Of a stretch of DNA of 32,190 nt, positions 25,605 to 32,190 are shown piece after piece (position 1 is the first letter of the stretch; each line of letters begins with the position of its first letter). Under the pieces are notes generated by a model. It saw only the letters and a list, made by a program, of their open reading frames with translations. It ran no database searches and was not told the origin of the DNA. Location of the stretch: assembly GCF_018271995.1 (NCBI RefSeq), contig NZ_JAGUCO010000036.1, positions 1 through 32,190 on the forward strand, in the 5' to 3' direction. The position numbers and the translations under genes are program-made. This DNA is from Carboxylicivirga linearis. GTDB taxonomy: Bacteria > Bacteroidota > Bacteroidia > Bacteroidales > Marinilabiliaceae.

Positions 25605-26153
25605 TTACTGAACAAACATTTTGTCTGCCACTTCTTTAGCCTTTTCTGTACCAGATAGTATCTCAACTAATTGTAAAGCAAAAGCCATTGAGGCACCGGC
25701 TGCTTTTCCGGTTATTAGTTGTCCATCAACTTCGGTAGGATTACCTGTGTATTCGGCTTCAGTTAATTGATCTTCAAAACCGGGGTAACAAGTAACTTTT
25801 TTATTTTTTGCCAAACCTAACGATCCAGGTACAATAGGAGCAGCGCATATGGCTCCAATAAACTTTCCTTCCTCCGCAAATTTCTGTAATACCTCATTTA
25901 ATGGTTTGTGCTCTTTCAGGTTTATGGCACCAGGTATTCCTCCGGGAAGAACCGCGCATGTAAAATCATCAAAATTCACATCATCAAAAGCTTTATCTGC
26001 TTTAACAACTATCTGATGTGATCCGGTAACTTCCAGTGAATTACTTATTGATATAGTGCTAACCTTAATATCAGCTCTGCGCAGGACGTCTACAGGTGTA
26101 AGAGCTTCAATTTCTTCAAATCCATCGGCTAAAAAAAGTGCTACATGTTCCAT
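25605..26153 (-). CDS. DJ-1/PfpI family protein
   Basis: A 182-residue cytoplasmic protein of the DJ-1 clade. The nucleophile Cys103 lies in GAICAAP, and the conserved Glu16 sits in DGFEEIEALTP. The family segments DDFTCAVLPGGIPGA and TCYPGFEDQL, and GKAAGASMAFALQLVE near the end, are present. Members are stress-response proteins reported to act as protein/nucleotide deglycases or glyoxalases; which applies here is unknown. It starts at ATG 26153. It stands between the two predicted sigma-54-type small RNAs, both on the opposite strand. Confidence 0.9.
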   Translation of the reverse strand: MEHVALFLADGFEEIEALTPVDVLRRADIKVSTISISNSLEVTGSHQIVVKADKAFDDVNFDDFTCAVLPGGIPGAINLKEHKPLNEVLQKFAEEGKFIGAICAAPIVPGSLGLAKNKKVTCYPGFEDQLTEAEYTGNPTEVDGQLITGKAAGASMAFALQLVEILSGTEKAKEVADKMFVQ

Positions 26154-26361
26154 TTTTATTCTCTTTTATGAATTCTTAAAAGTAGATAATCTAACTGAGT
26201 ATGTAAAGTGTGCTTTTTAGTTCATTATTATAAACTGTGCGTAAATAAACAGTTAGTAATAAATATTGGTGTTGAGGTGTTATAGTACGCAGAAAGAAGT
26301 AGGATGGGAGTAAATAATTTAAAATTATTATTAACATATAATAACAAAAACGTCAGGTGTT

Positions 26362-26378
26362 TTGGCACAGAACTTGCA
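26362..26378 (+). promoter_or_regulatory. Sigma-54-like promoter B
   Basis: TTGGCACAGAACTTGCA fits the sigma-54 consensus closely: TGGCAC at -24, TTGCA at -12, and GG-N10-GC spacing. The predicted start, 12-14 bases on, coincides with the conserved GATTTTTTTT at 26391. No activator-binding site was identified upstream. Confidence 0.7.
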
Positions 26379-26390
26379 ATTTACCTATCA

Positions 26391-26462
26391 GATTTTTTTT
26401 CATAGATTTGGGTTAGGTTAGTGAAGGGATTCCACGCAAAGGCATGGGATCCTTTCTTTTTT
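26391..26462 (+). ncRNA. Predicted sigma-54-dependent small RNA B (about 72 nt)
   Basis: This is the second copy of the unit described at 25527. Its first 32 bases are identical, including ATAGATTTGGGTTAGGTTAG. The hairpin is GGATTCCACGC-AAAG-GCATGGGATCC with one mismatch and one wobble, followed by CTTTTTT. The promoter fits sigma-54 better than in copy A. The 3' end meets the helicase stop codon on the opposite strand. The copies lie 864 bases apart in the same direction, one on each side of the DJ-1 gene. Confidence 0.6.
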
Positions 26463-28171
26463 CAGTAGTATTTTTCCCAAAGGTCCAGCTTATCAATTCT
26501 ACTTTTTATAGCAGTCTGACTTCTTCCTAATAATCGTGCAATGTGTGGTATTGGCTTTCCGGAAAGGAAAAGTTGGCTTAATTCAATTTCTTCCCCTTTT
26601 GTCCATTTAGCATTTTTGTTGGGTAACGATCTCTTAGAGAAATCCTGCTTAAGTTTAAGGGCGGTGCCAGTAGTTATTGATTTCATCCCTTCAACATAGA
26701 AACCGGTTGGTAGAAGTTTAATAGGAATGTGTAATTTACTTTTTGTACGTGTGGTTGCAACGTATAATAGATTTATTTCCTCTTCCAGCATCGATGGTTT
26801 TATTTCGCCTGCTTTTATTCCGGCTTTTGCATCAATCAGACTTTGTTCATTAATAAAATCATCTTGCAGGAATACTTCATCATACTCCATGCCTTTACTT
26901 TTATGCACCGTACTAAAAATCATTTCGGCTTCGTGCTTCTGTGAGTTGTCAACCACCGAATCTTTTATGCGCTTCATATAAAAGGGCAGGTCTTTATGAT
27001 ATTTCTCAACCAGATCAATCAAAGGCTTCAGGTTGTTATTACCTGTTTCCGAAACATAATTTTTTAATTCATCAAAACCTGGCATAGCTGCCATTTGAGC
27101 ATCTTTTATCATATGCCTTTCACCTCGGTAAAGATTTAGAATATCGTAGATGGAGCCTCCTTCATCAGCAAAAGTGTAAGAGCTTAGATGACCTTCGAAG
27201 TAGATTTTTGTTAGTTCGCGTTGCTGAATAAGTAGTTCAATGGCACGGGAAAGAAGGCTGCTGTTCGAACGTGCCAGTGTAGCCCTGGAAGATATACTTG
27301 AGTTGTTGCCACATCCTTTTACATTGGATGATCCGGATTTATTAATGAGTTTCTTTAGGTTTAAAATAGATGTTGCCAAGGTGGCCACCTCATGGTTAAA
27401 CCGGAAACTCTGGCTTAGGTGCAGCGTTTTGAAATCAACATTCTGAAGTGCATTGATAGCATAACGCCACGAATATATCTGTTGGTGCTGATCGCCGATG
27501 ATGACCTTGTTGGCTTTCTGATTCATAAACGTTTGCAACATAGCCGGAGATGCATCTTGTCCCTCGTCAAATAAAATATACTGATGAGGTAATTGTACAT
27601 TTGACAGTTGAAACTGTTTTAAATAGAAATCATGTATTATCTCTATTTCACCGTTATACATTTTAGCCAAAAACAGCCGTGTGTAATACAAAATAGCATC
27701 ATAATATCGTTGAACAAAGTCAATACTTTCCGTCTCTTGAATGGTTTGCAAATAATCCAGATCAGCTACCTTTTGTGCTGCACTATTGCAAAAATAGACT
27801 GCAAATTGGTAGATGTGATTGGCTAGTTTAAGGTGTTGCAGATCACCCGCTTTAACAGGCAAACGTAATATCTGAGCAATTTCGTGAGGTTGATATCCAA
27901 AGCGTATTTTAAAAAACGAACCAGGGACGATGTATTTGTAAGCTAGCGAATGAGCCGTTTCGACCTGCACATTATTCAGGCCCATTTGCTGCAGCTTTTG
28001 TTCGGCTTCTAACCGAACCGATTTATTAAAGGCAATGTATAATACAGTGTTATGTTTGCGTTGTTTGGCATACTCAAGTATGGTTGTTGTTTTTCCCGAT
28101 CCGGCAACTGCATTTACTTTTAAGTCACCTTCAGTTTCAATAATGTGTTTTTGCTCCTCCGTCAATTGCAT
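26462..28171 (-). CDS. SF1 (UvrD/Fbh1-like) helicase with C-terminal HTH/SANT-like tail
   Basis: The 569-residue enzyme carries all SF1A motifs. Walker A is AVAGSGKTTT (21-30), motif II FDEGQD (201-206), motif III GDQHQQIYSWR (226-236), then LSQSFRFN, motif V STVHKSKGMEYDEVFL and motif VI LLYVATTRTKSKL. It is shorter than UvrD/PcrA and lacks large 1B/2B insertions, resembling bacterial relatives of the Fbh1 helicase. From about residue 525 comes KWTKGEEIELSQLFLSGKPI, then PHIARLLGRSQTAIKSRIDK, a SANT/Myb-like helix-turn-helix that probably binds DNA. It should be a 3'-5' translocase in recombination or repair. It is a single-gene unit; start ATG 28171. Confidence 0.87.
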   Translation of the reverse strand: MQLTEEQKHIIETEGDLKVNAVAGSGKTTTILEYAKQRKHNTVLYIAFNKSVRLEAEQKLQQMGLNNVQVETAHSLAYKYIVPGSFFKIRFGYQPHEIAQILRLPVKAGDLQHLKLANHIYQFAVYFCNSAAQKVADLDYLQTIQETESIDFVQRYYDAILYYTRLFLAKMYNGEIEIIHDFYLKQFQLSNVQLPHQYILFDEGQDASPAMLQTFMNQKANKVIIGDQHQQIYSWRYAINALQNVDFKTLHLSQSFRFNHEVATLATSILNLKKLINKSGSSNVKGCGNNSSISSRATLARSNSSLLSRAIELLIQQRELTKIYFEGHLSSYTFADEGGSIYDILNLYRGERHMIKDAQMAAMPGFDELKNYVSETGNNNLKPLIDLVEKYHKDLPFYMKRIKDSVVDNSQKHEAEMIFSTVHKSKGMEYDEVFLQDDFINEQSLIDAKAGIKAGEIKPSMLEEEINLLYVATTRTKSKLHIPIKLLPTGFYVEGMKSITTGTALKLKQDFSKRSLPNKNAKWTKGEEIELSQLFLSGKPIPHIARLLGRSQTAIKSRIDKLDLWEKYY

Positions 28172-28427
28172 TAAGCTGCCTCTTTAATTTGCTGCAAAAG
28201 TCAGAAAACTTAACGGAAGCACCAAAAGAGAATAAGCGACTGTTATTGACAAATTTCTGTAGTAATATGAATGATTATTGATTTGAGATAATCAAATTAC
28301 TGATAGTTTTCGCTGAAAATCTGATACCTCTTTAGGTAGTTATTGCTTTGTTTTGTAAATAAGAAATAGTGAGTTAAATACACCTTTCTTGATAAATTGA
28401 ATATCTAAACACAATTGATAACAAAGA

Positions 28428-30776
28428 ATGAAAACAATGAAACTGGTTTTTAGCTTTGTGGTAATGGCATCTCTATTAATGTCGATGAGTTTGACATCGT
28501 GCCAGCCAGCAAAGCCAGAACACACTTTTGAAATTGGTAAAGACGATTTTTTAATTGATGGCGAGCCTTATCAGATTAGATGTGGTGAAATGCATTTTGC
28601 TCGTGTGCCAAAAGAATACTGGCGTCATCGTTTGCAAATGACCAAAGCATTAGGTATGAATACTATTTGTGCCTATCTGTTCTGGAACTTTCATGAACGT
28701 ACACCGGGTGAATTTACCTGGGAAGGACAAGCTGATGTGGCTGAATTTTGTGAAATGGCTCAGGAAGAAGGTTTATGGGTGATTCTACGTCCCGGACCCT
28801 ATGCTTGTGCTGAGTGGGAAATGGGAGGATTGCCTTGGTGGTTGTTGAAGCACGATGATATAGCATTGCGCTCGACTGATCCTCGTTATGTAGAAGCTTC
28901 TCAACGCTATTTAAAAGAGGTAGGACGGGTGTTAGCTCCATTGCAAATTACCAACGGAGGACCTATTTTAATGGTTCAGGTTGAAAACGAATATGGATTT
29001 TATTCCGATGATGCTGAATATATGGGAGTAATGCGTCAGGCAATTTTAGATGCCGGTTTTGATGTGCCTTTATTCTCATGTAATCCAAAACATACATTAA
29101 AAAGAGGTTACAGAGATGATTTATTCCCTGTAGTAAACTTTGGTGCTGATCCGGCTGATGGATTTGCCAAGCTTCGCGAGATTCTTCCTGAAGGCCCATT
29201 GATGTGTGGTGAATTCTACTCAGGGTGGTTCGATACCTGGGGAACTCCGCATACATTTGGTAATACCGAAGCCTATCTTCGCGATATGGAGTATATGCTA
29301 AAAGAGGGTGCTTCTTTCAGTATTTACATGGCTCATGGAGGTACATCTTTTGGTTTCTGGGGTGGTGCTGACCGTCCGTTTAAACCTGATTGTTCAAGCT
29401 ACGATTATGGTGCGCCTATCAGCGAAGCGGGATTAACAACTCCTAAGTTCTTTGAGACACAAGAATTGATATCTCGATATTTGATGCCGGGTGAAGAAGC
29501 TTTACCAGAACCTCCGGCACCAATGCCATCAACCACTTTTGAAAAAGTAACCTTAACGGAGTTTGCTCCTTTGTTTGATAATCTTCCTAAGCCTGTTGTT
29601 GGCGATGAGCCTAAAAACATGGAATATTACGATCAGGCAAGAGGTAGCATGTTATACAAAACCACTTTACCAGCTGGTCCGGCCTGTACGTTCAGCGTAG
29701 GAGCAGCCAATGATTTTGCCTGGGTATATGTTGATGGCGAAGAAGTGGGGTTAATGGATCGCAGAAAACGTAATTACAATGTAACCATACCGGCACGTAA
29801 GAAGGAAAGTACTATTGAAGTATTTGTGCATGCTATGGGCCGCATAAACTTTGGAAAGGAAGTTCACGACCGCAAGGGTTTGAATGCACCTGTTAAGTTT
29901 GAAACCAACGGAAAGGAAATAAAAACGGGGCAATGGGAAGTTTTCAACCTGGATTACAACGATCAGTATTTAGCTGATTTAAAATTTACGGAACGCAAAG
30001 AGCCTAATACAAAACCGGGTATTTGGAAAGGTACCTTTACTGTAAAAGAATTAGGTGATACCTATTTAGATGTATCAACATGGGGTAAAGGTGTTGTGTG
30101 GGTAAATGGTCATGCTTTAGGTCGCTACTGGAACATTGGTCCTACACAAACCATGTATATACCTGCACCATGGTTGAAAAAAGGAGAGAATAAAATTTTG
30201 ATTTTAGATATTGTTGGACCTGCAGCAACTACCATTGAAGGTGTTGAAAAGCCTGTGTTGGATCAGTTGAAGCCAGAAAACGATTTTTCAGGTACCAGAC
30301 GTAATCAAGGTAAACTAACCATTGATTCTAAGAAACCTGTTCATAAGGCATCGTTTAAAAAAGGAGGAGATGCGCAAACCGTTAAGTTCGGAAAAACCGT
30401 TAAAGGTCGCTTCTTCTGTATAGAGGCTTTAAATGCGTTAGATAACAATCGTTATGCTGCCATTGCTGAAATGGATATTCTGGATAAAAACGGTAAAGCT
30501 ATTAGTCACGAAGATTGGACCGTTGCTTATGTAAGTAGTGAAGAATCTTCGGGAGAGAATGGTATTGCTGAGAATGCAATAGATGGTCAGACATTTAATT
30601 TCTGGCATTCATCATGGAGTATCACTAAGCCTGAATATCCTCATCAATTAGTTATTGATTTAGGTTCAGAAACTGAAGTTTCAGGTTTTGTTTATGTTCC
30701 TCGAATGCAGGAAGATGCTGCCGGACGTATTAAGGATTATCAAATATTTGTTGGAAACGACCTGGTTAAGAAGTAA
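28428..30776 (+). CDS. GH35 beta-galactosidase lipoprotein with discoidin-like C-terminus
   Basis: The 782-residue protein has lipobox MSLTSC (Cys25). Its GH35 TIM barrel (about 35-360) has the family start FLIDGEPYQIRCGEMHFARV, RPGPYACAEWEMGGLPWWLL, catalytic acid Glu188 in VENEYG and nucleophile Glu262 in MCGEFYSGWFDTWG. Beta-sandwich domains follow (about 400-610: WVYVDGEEVGLMDRR; GVVWVNGHALGRYWNIGP). The end is a discoidin/F5-8C-like module (about 640-782: AENAIDGQTFNFWHSSW, HQLVIDLGS) that probably binds sugars. It should remove terminal beta-galactose from oligosaccharides at the cell envelope. It is monocistronic with a strong terminator; no SusC/SusD genes are near. Confidence 0.92.
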   Translation: MKTMKLVFSFVVMASLLMSMSLTSCQPAKPEHTFEIGKDDFLIDGEPYQIRCGEMHFARVPKEYWRHRLQMTKALGMNTICAYLFWNFHERTPGEFTWEGQADVAEFCEMAQEEGLWVILRPGPYACAEWEMGGLPWWLLKHDDIALRSTDPRYVEASQRYLKEVGRVLAPLQITNGGPILMVQVENEYGFYSDDAEYMGVMRQAILDAGFDVPLFSCNPKHTLKRGYRDDLFPVVNFGADPADGFAKLREILPEGPLMCGEFYSGWFDTWGTPHTFGNTEAYLRDMEYMLKEGASFSIYMAHGGTSFGFWGGADRPFKPDCSSYDYGAPISEAGLTTPKFFETQELISRYLMPGEEALPEPPAPMPSTTFEKVTLTEFAPLFDNLPKPVVGDEPKNMEYYDQARGSMLYKTTLPAGPACTFSVGAANDFAWVYVDGEEVGLMDRRKRNYNVTIPARKKESTIEVFVHAMGRINFGKEVHDRKGLNAPVKFETNGKEIKTGQWEVFNLDYNDQYLADLKFTERKEPNTKPGIWKGTFTVKELGDTYLDVSTWGKGVVWVNGHALGRYWNIGPTQTMYIPAPWLKKGENKILILDIVGPAATTIEGVEKPVLDQLKPENDFSGTRRNQGKLTIDSKKPVHKASFKKGGDAQTVKFGKTVKGRFFCIEALNALDNNRYAAIAEMDILDKNGKAISHEDWTVAYVSSEESSGENGIAENAIDGQTFNFWHSSWSITKPEYPHQLVIDLGSETEVSGFVYVPRMQEDAAGRIKDYQIFVGNDLVKK

Positions 30777-30796
30777 ATTATAATTACACCAATTGA

Positions 30797-30832
30797 ACGA
30801 GGCTGTCTGTTAAAGGTAGCCTCGTTTTTTTT
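30797..30832 (+). terminator. Rho-independent terminator of the GH35 gene
   Basis: ACGAGGCT (30797-30804) pairs perfectly with AGCCTCGT (30818-30825), followed by an eight-base T-run. It lies about 20 bases past the stop codon. Confidence 0.92.
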
Positions 30833-31184
30833 GCTATGCATTGTGATTGATTTGCTTTCTACAATCAATAAATAATATGCTTAGTCTTTATTATACCAGT
30901 TTGGCCTCAATGGAGATGAGGAGTGTTAAGAAGTTGAATTTTAGTAAGACCGGGAAGCTGAGAACTTGTTAGAAGATCACCCGGCCGCACTTAAATTCAA
31001 CAAATTAATGGGAGTCATCGCCAATGGAGCCTTGATTTTCTTTGTTTCGTTTCTTGTATCAAGACATCGGGACAGTAAAGAATTGAGTATTCTTTATTGT
31101 TTCAGGATGAAAAGCCTCCGTGGCTTGAGCGGTGAAAATCAAATAAAAGATTGTTCTGGTACAATAACGACGATACATAATAAA
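30833..31184. other. Gene-free spacer with remnant of a dispersed repeat
   Basis: No convincing gene. The stretch TTTGTTTCGTTTCTTGTATC at 31041-31060, continuing AAGACA, is closely matched in the opposite orientation at 32161-32190. The surrounding sequence has more G and C than the neighbouring spacers and reads like a decayed repeat or transposon remnant; open frames here have no recognisable protein pattern. Confidence 0.5.
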
Positions 31185-31214
31185 TAAAAAAAGGATCACC
31201 GAAATGATGATCCT
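31185..31214 (-). terminator. Rho-independent terminator of the 31263-31859 gene
   Basis: On the minus strand AGGATCATC pairs with GGTGATCCT (one G-T pair) around a short loop, followed by a T-run of seven or more bases. It is about 50 bases past the stop codon. Confidence 0.85.
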
Positions 31215-31262
31215 CAATGAACTATTATGAAAAAAAAACAACTTATCCTGTAGTGCAGAGTT

Positions 31263-31859
31263 TTACTTTCTTCTGAATAATGTTTTCTGAATCATGATGC
31301 CCCAAAAATCATCACCCGTATTAGGTATCATACCGTATTCAACGGCTATTTGAGCGCCTCCCCAGGCATGTATGTTATAATAAGCATTCACCCAAACTGA
31401 GTTATTGGTGTAGCCATCTTTATTAAAATTGGTAGTTGTACCCAATGCAAAATCAAAGCGTCCGCTATATGAATAATATAATCCGTTAACCAAAGCCTTG
31501 TTTTTCCAGCTCTGCACATCATGATTGTAAGTTGTATAGGGTAAAAACAGATGGTTGTTTGAATACAATTCATATCCATATCCTAAACCAACTCCAAAGT
31601 TTTCACCTTCAAAACGCTCATGAGAAAGACGCAGGTTAAGGTTGTGTCGACCCTCTTTTCCAATACCCATCCAAAAACTGGCTTCTAAATCAGTGTGACC
31701 AACCGAATTATAAAACTGAACTCCCAGATTTTGAATAGTGGATTTTTCCGGATTGGTTGTTCCTAGTATATATGGATTCTGACTTGCTGAATCATCCATA
31801 TCCTGAGCGCTGGCACATACGGCCACAATACTTAAAAGTGCAATTGCTAAATTCTTCAT
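31263..31859 (-). CDS. Exported beta-rich protein of unknown function, probable barrel
   Basis: A 198-residue protein with signal peptide 1-18 (ending VCASA, then QDMDDS). The mature part is made of alternating strands with many aromatic and glycine residues (LEASFWMGIGKEGRHNLNLR, FGVGLGYGYELYSNNHLF, GRFDFALGTTTNFNKDG, GGAQIAVEYGMIPN), which suggests a small outer-membrane barrel. It ends QKTLFRRK rather than in an aromatic residue, so the last strand is LFRRK-extended. I do not recognise the family. The start is ATG at 31859. A sigma-54-like element lies just upstream, and a terminator follows. Confidence 0.7.
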   Translation of the reverse strand: MKNLAIALLSIVAVCASAQDMDDSASQNPYILGTTNPEKSTIQNLGVQFYNSVGHTDLEASFWMGIGKEGRHNLNLRLSHERFEGENFGVGLGYGYELYSNNHLFLPYTTYNHDVQSWKNKALVNGLYYSYSGRFDFALGTTTNFNKDGYTNNSVWVNAYYNIHAWGGAQIAVEYGMIPNTGDDFWGIMIQKTLFRRK

Positions 31860-31888
31860 TTTATCCCGACTATTTGGTCGTCGATAAA

Positions 31889-31904
31889 AACAAGAATGGT
31901 GCCG
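31889..31904 (-). promoter_or_regulatory. Weak sigma-54-like element upstream of the exported protein
   Basis: On the minus strand CGGCACCATTCTTGTT has GGCAC at -24 and TTGT at -12 (GT instead of GC), with exact GG-N10 spacing. The predicted start would leave a leader of about 19 bases before the ATG at 31859. Confidence 0.3.
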
Positions 31905-32190
31905 TTGATATAAATCATGTCTTATTTTAACCTGATTTAAATATTTGAAACAAATCGAATTTTAAGTCTTTGCATGCCTTTATTGATTATGAACAGAATC
32001 TACCGGCTTGTATTTAATGTGAATATTTTCTGCAAATTGTTTATATACTCAGCTCTTTCTAATACTGATGAATTTAATTGGTAGCCCATTTTTTAGGCTC
32101 TGTATGGTTTATAGTGGGTAATCATTAAAATGGGGCTTTGCCCCAATCCCCACTTCATTTTCTTGCCTTGATACAAGAAAACAGAAGCAA
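31905..32190. repeat. Gene-free right edge with dispersed-repeat end
   Basis: No gene is seen. GGGGCTTTGCCCC near 32132 is a perfect short hairpin. From 32161 the sequence, read on the minus strand (TTGCTTCTGTTTTCTTGTAT, continuing CAAGGCAAGA), matches the repeat remnant at 31041-31068. The element continues beyond the window. Confidence 0.5.

Noticed and set aside
30966-31241. Short open frames on both strands between the GH35 gene and the last gene
   Set aside because: Low-complexity translations with no family pattern, lying in a repeat remnant and over a terminator.

Overview
The window looks like chromosomal DNA of a Bacteroidota bacterium, most likely a free-living or gut-type member of the Bacteroidales/Marinilabiliales side. 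The evidence is the Bacteroidetes-type HU-like protein, a TonB receptor with an N-terminal carboxypeptidase-regulatory-like domain, lipoproteins with an acidic stretch after the lipid cysteine, DUF4374, GH43 and GH35 enzymes, AT-rich spacers and the lack of clear Shine-Dalgarno sequences. No rRNA, tRNA or CRISPR array was seen. The genus cannot be named from this sequence alone.

Left part (1-2500) is accessory. It holds a partial gene of unknown function, a membrane protein resembling phage abortive-infection proteins bracketed by short inverted repeats, the C-terminal stump of a tyrosine recombinase, and a cluster of short palindromes. Next come an HU-like gene (2506-2886) and a duplicated secreted thioredoxin gene whose two copies (3158-3691, 5147-5680) flank a GH43 glycosidase. 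The second copy abuts a truncated NUDIX gene. A TMEM175-like channel follows, then two structured repeat elements (6828-7064 and 7100-7335).

The centre has two clear metabolic units, both on the minus strand. At 7331-12335, TonB receptor, DUF4374 lipoprotein and PepSY membrane protein have the gene order of the Bacteroides XusABC xenosiderophore (ferric-enterobactin) system. At 12671-19208, a secreted S9 peptidase, a cytoplasmic Xaa-Pro aminopeptidase, an ornithine-cyclodeaminase-family reductase, a VIT-family metal transporter and a proline-racemase-family protein with the Cys/Thr pair of trans-3-hydroxy-L-proline dehydratase form a tight cluster. This reads as a pathway from proline/hydroxyproline peptides (for example collagen) to L-proline.

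The right part has a DUF418 membrane protein, a BamA-type barrel convergent with a cryptochrome-DASH, a surface lipoprotein, a small outer-membrane barrel, a DJ-1 family protein, an SF1 helicase with a C-terminal DNA-binding-like tail, a GH35 beta-galactosidase lipoprotein and an unknown exported protein. The most unusual signal lies around the DJ-1 gene. Two intergenic copies (25499-25596 and 26362-26462) of a short unit each have a sigma-54-like promoter, a conserved block that begins exactly at the predicted start point, and a hairpin plus T-run with compensatory change. I interpret them as a pair of sigma-54-dependent small RNAs of about 70 nt. Two inverted copies of a roughly 220-240 bp element with terminal inverted repeats (6828-7064 and 24494-24712) show non-autonomous mobile DNA in the genome.
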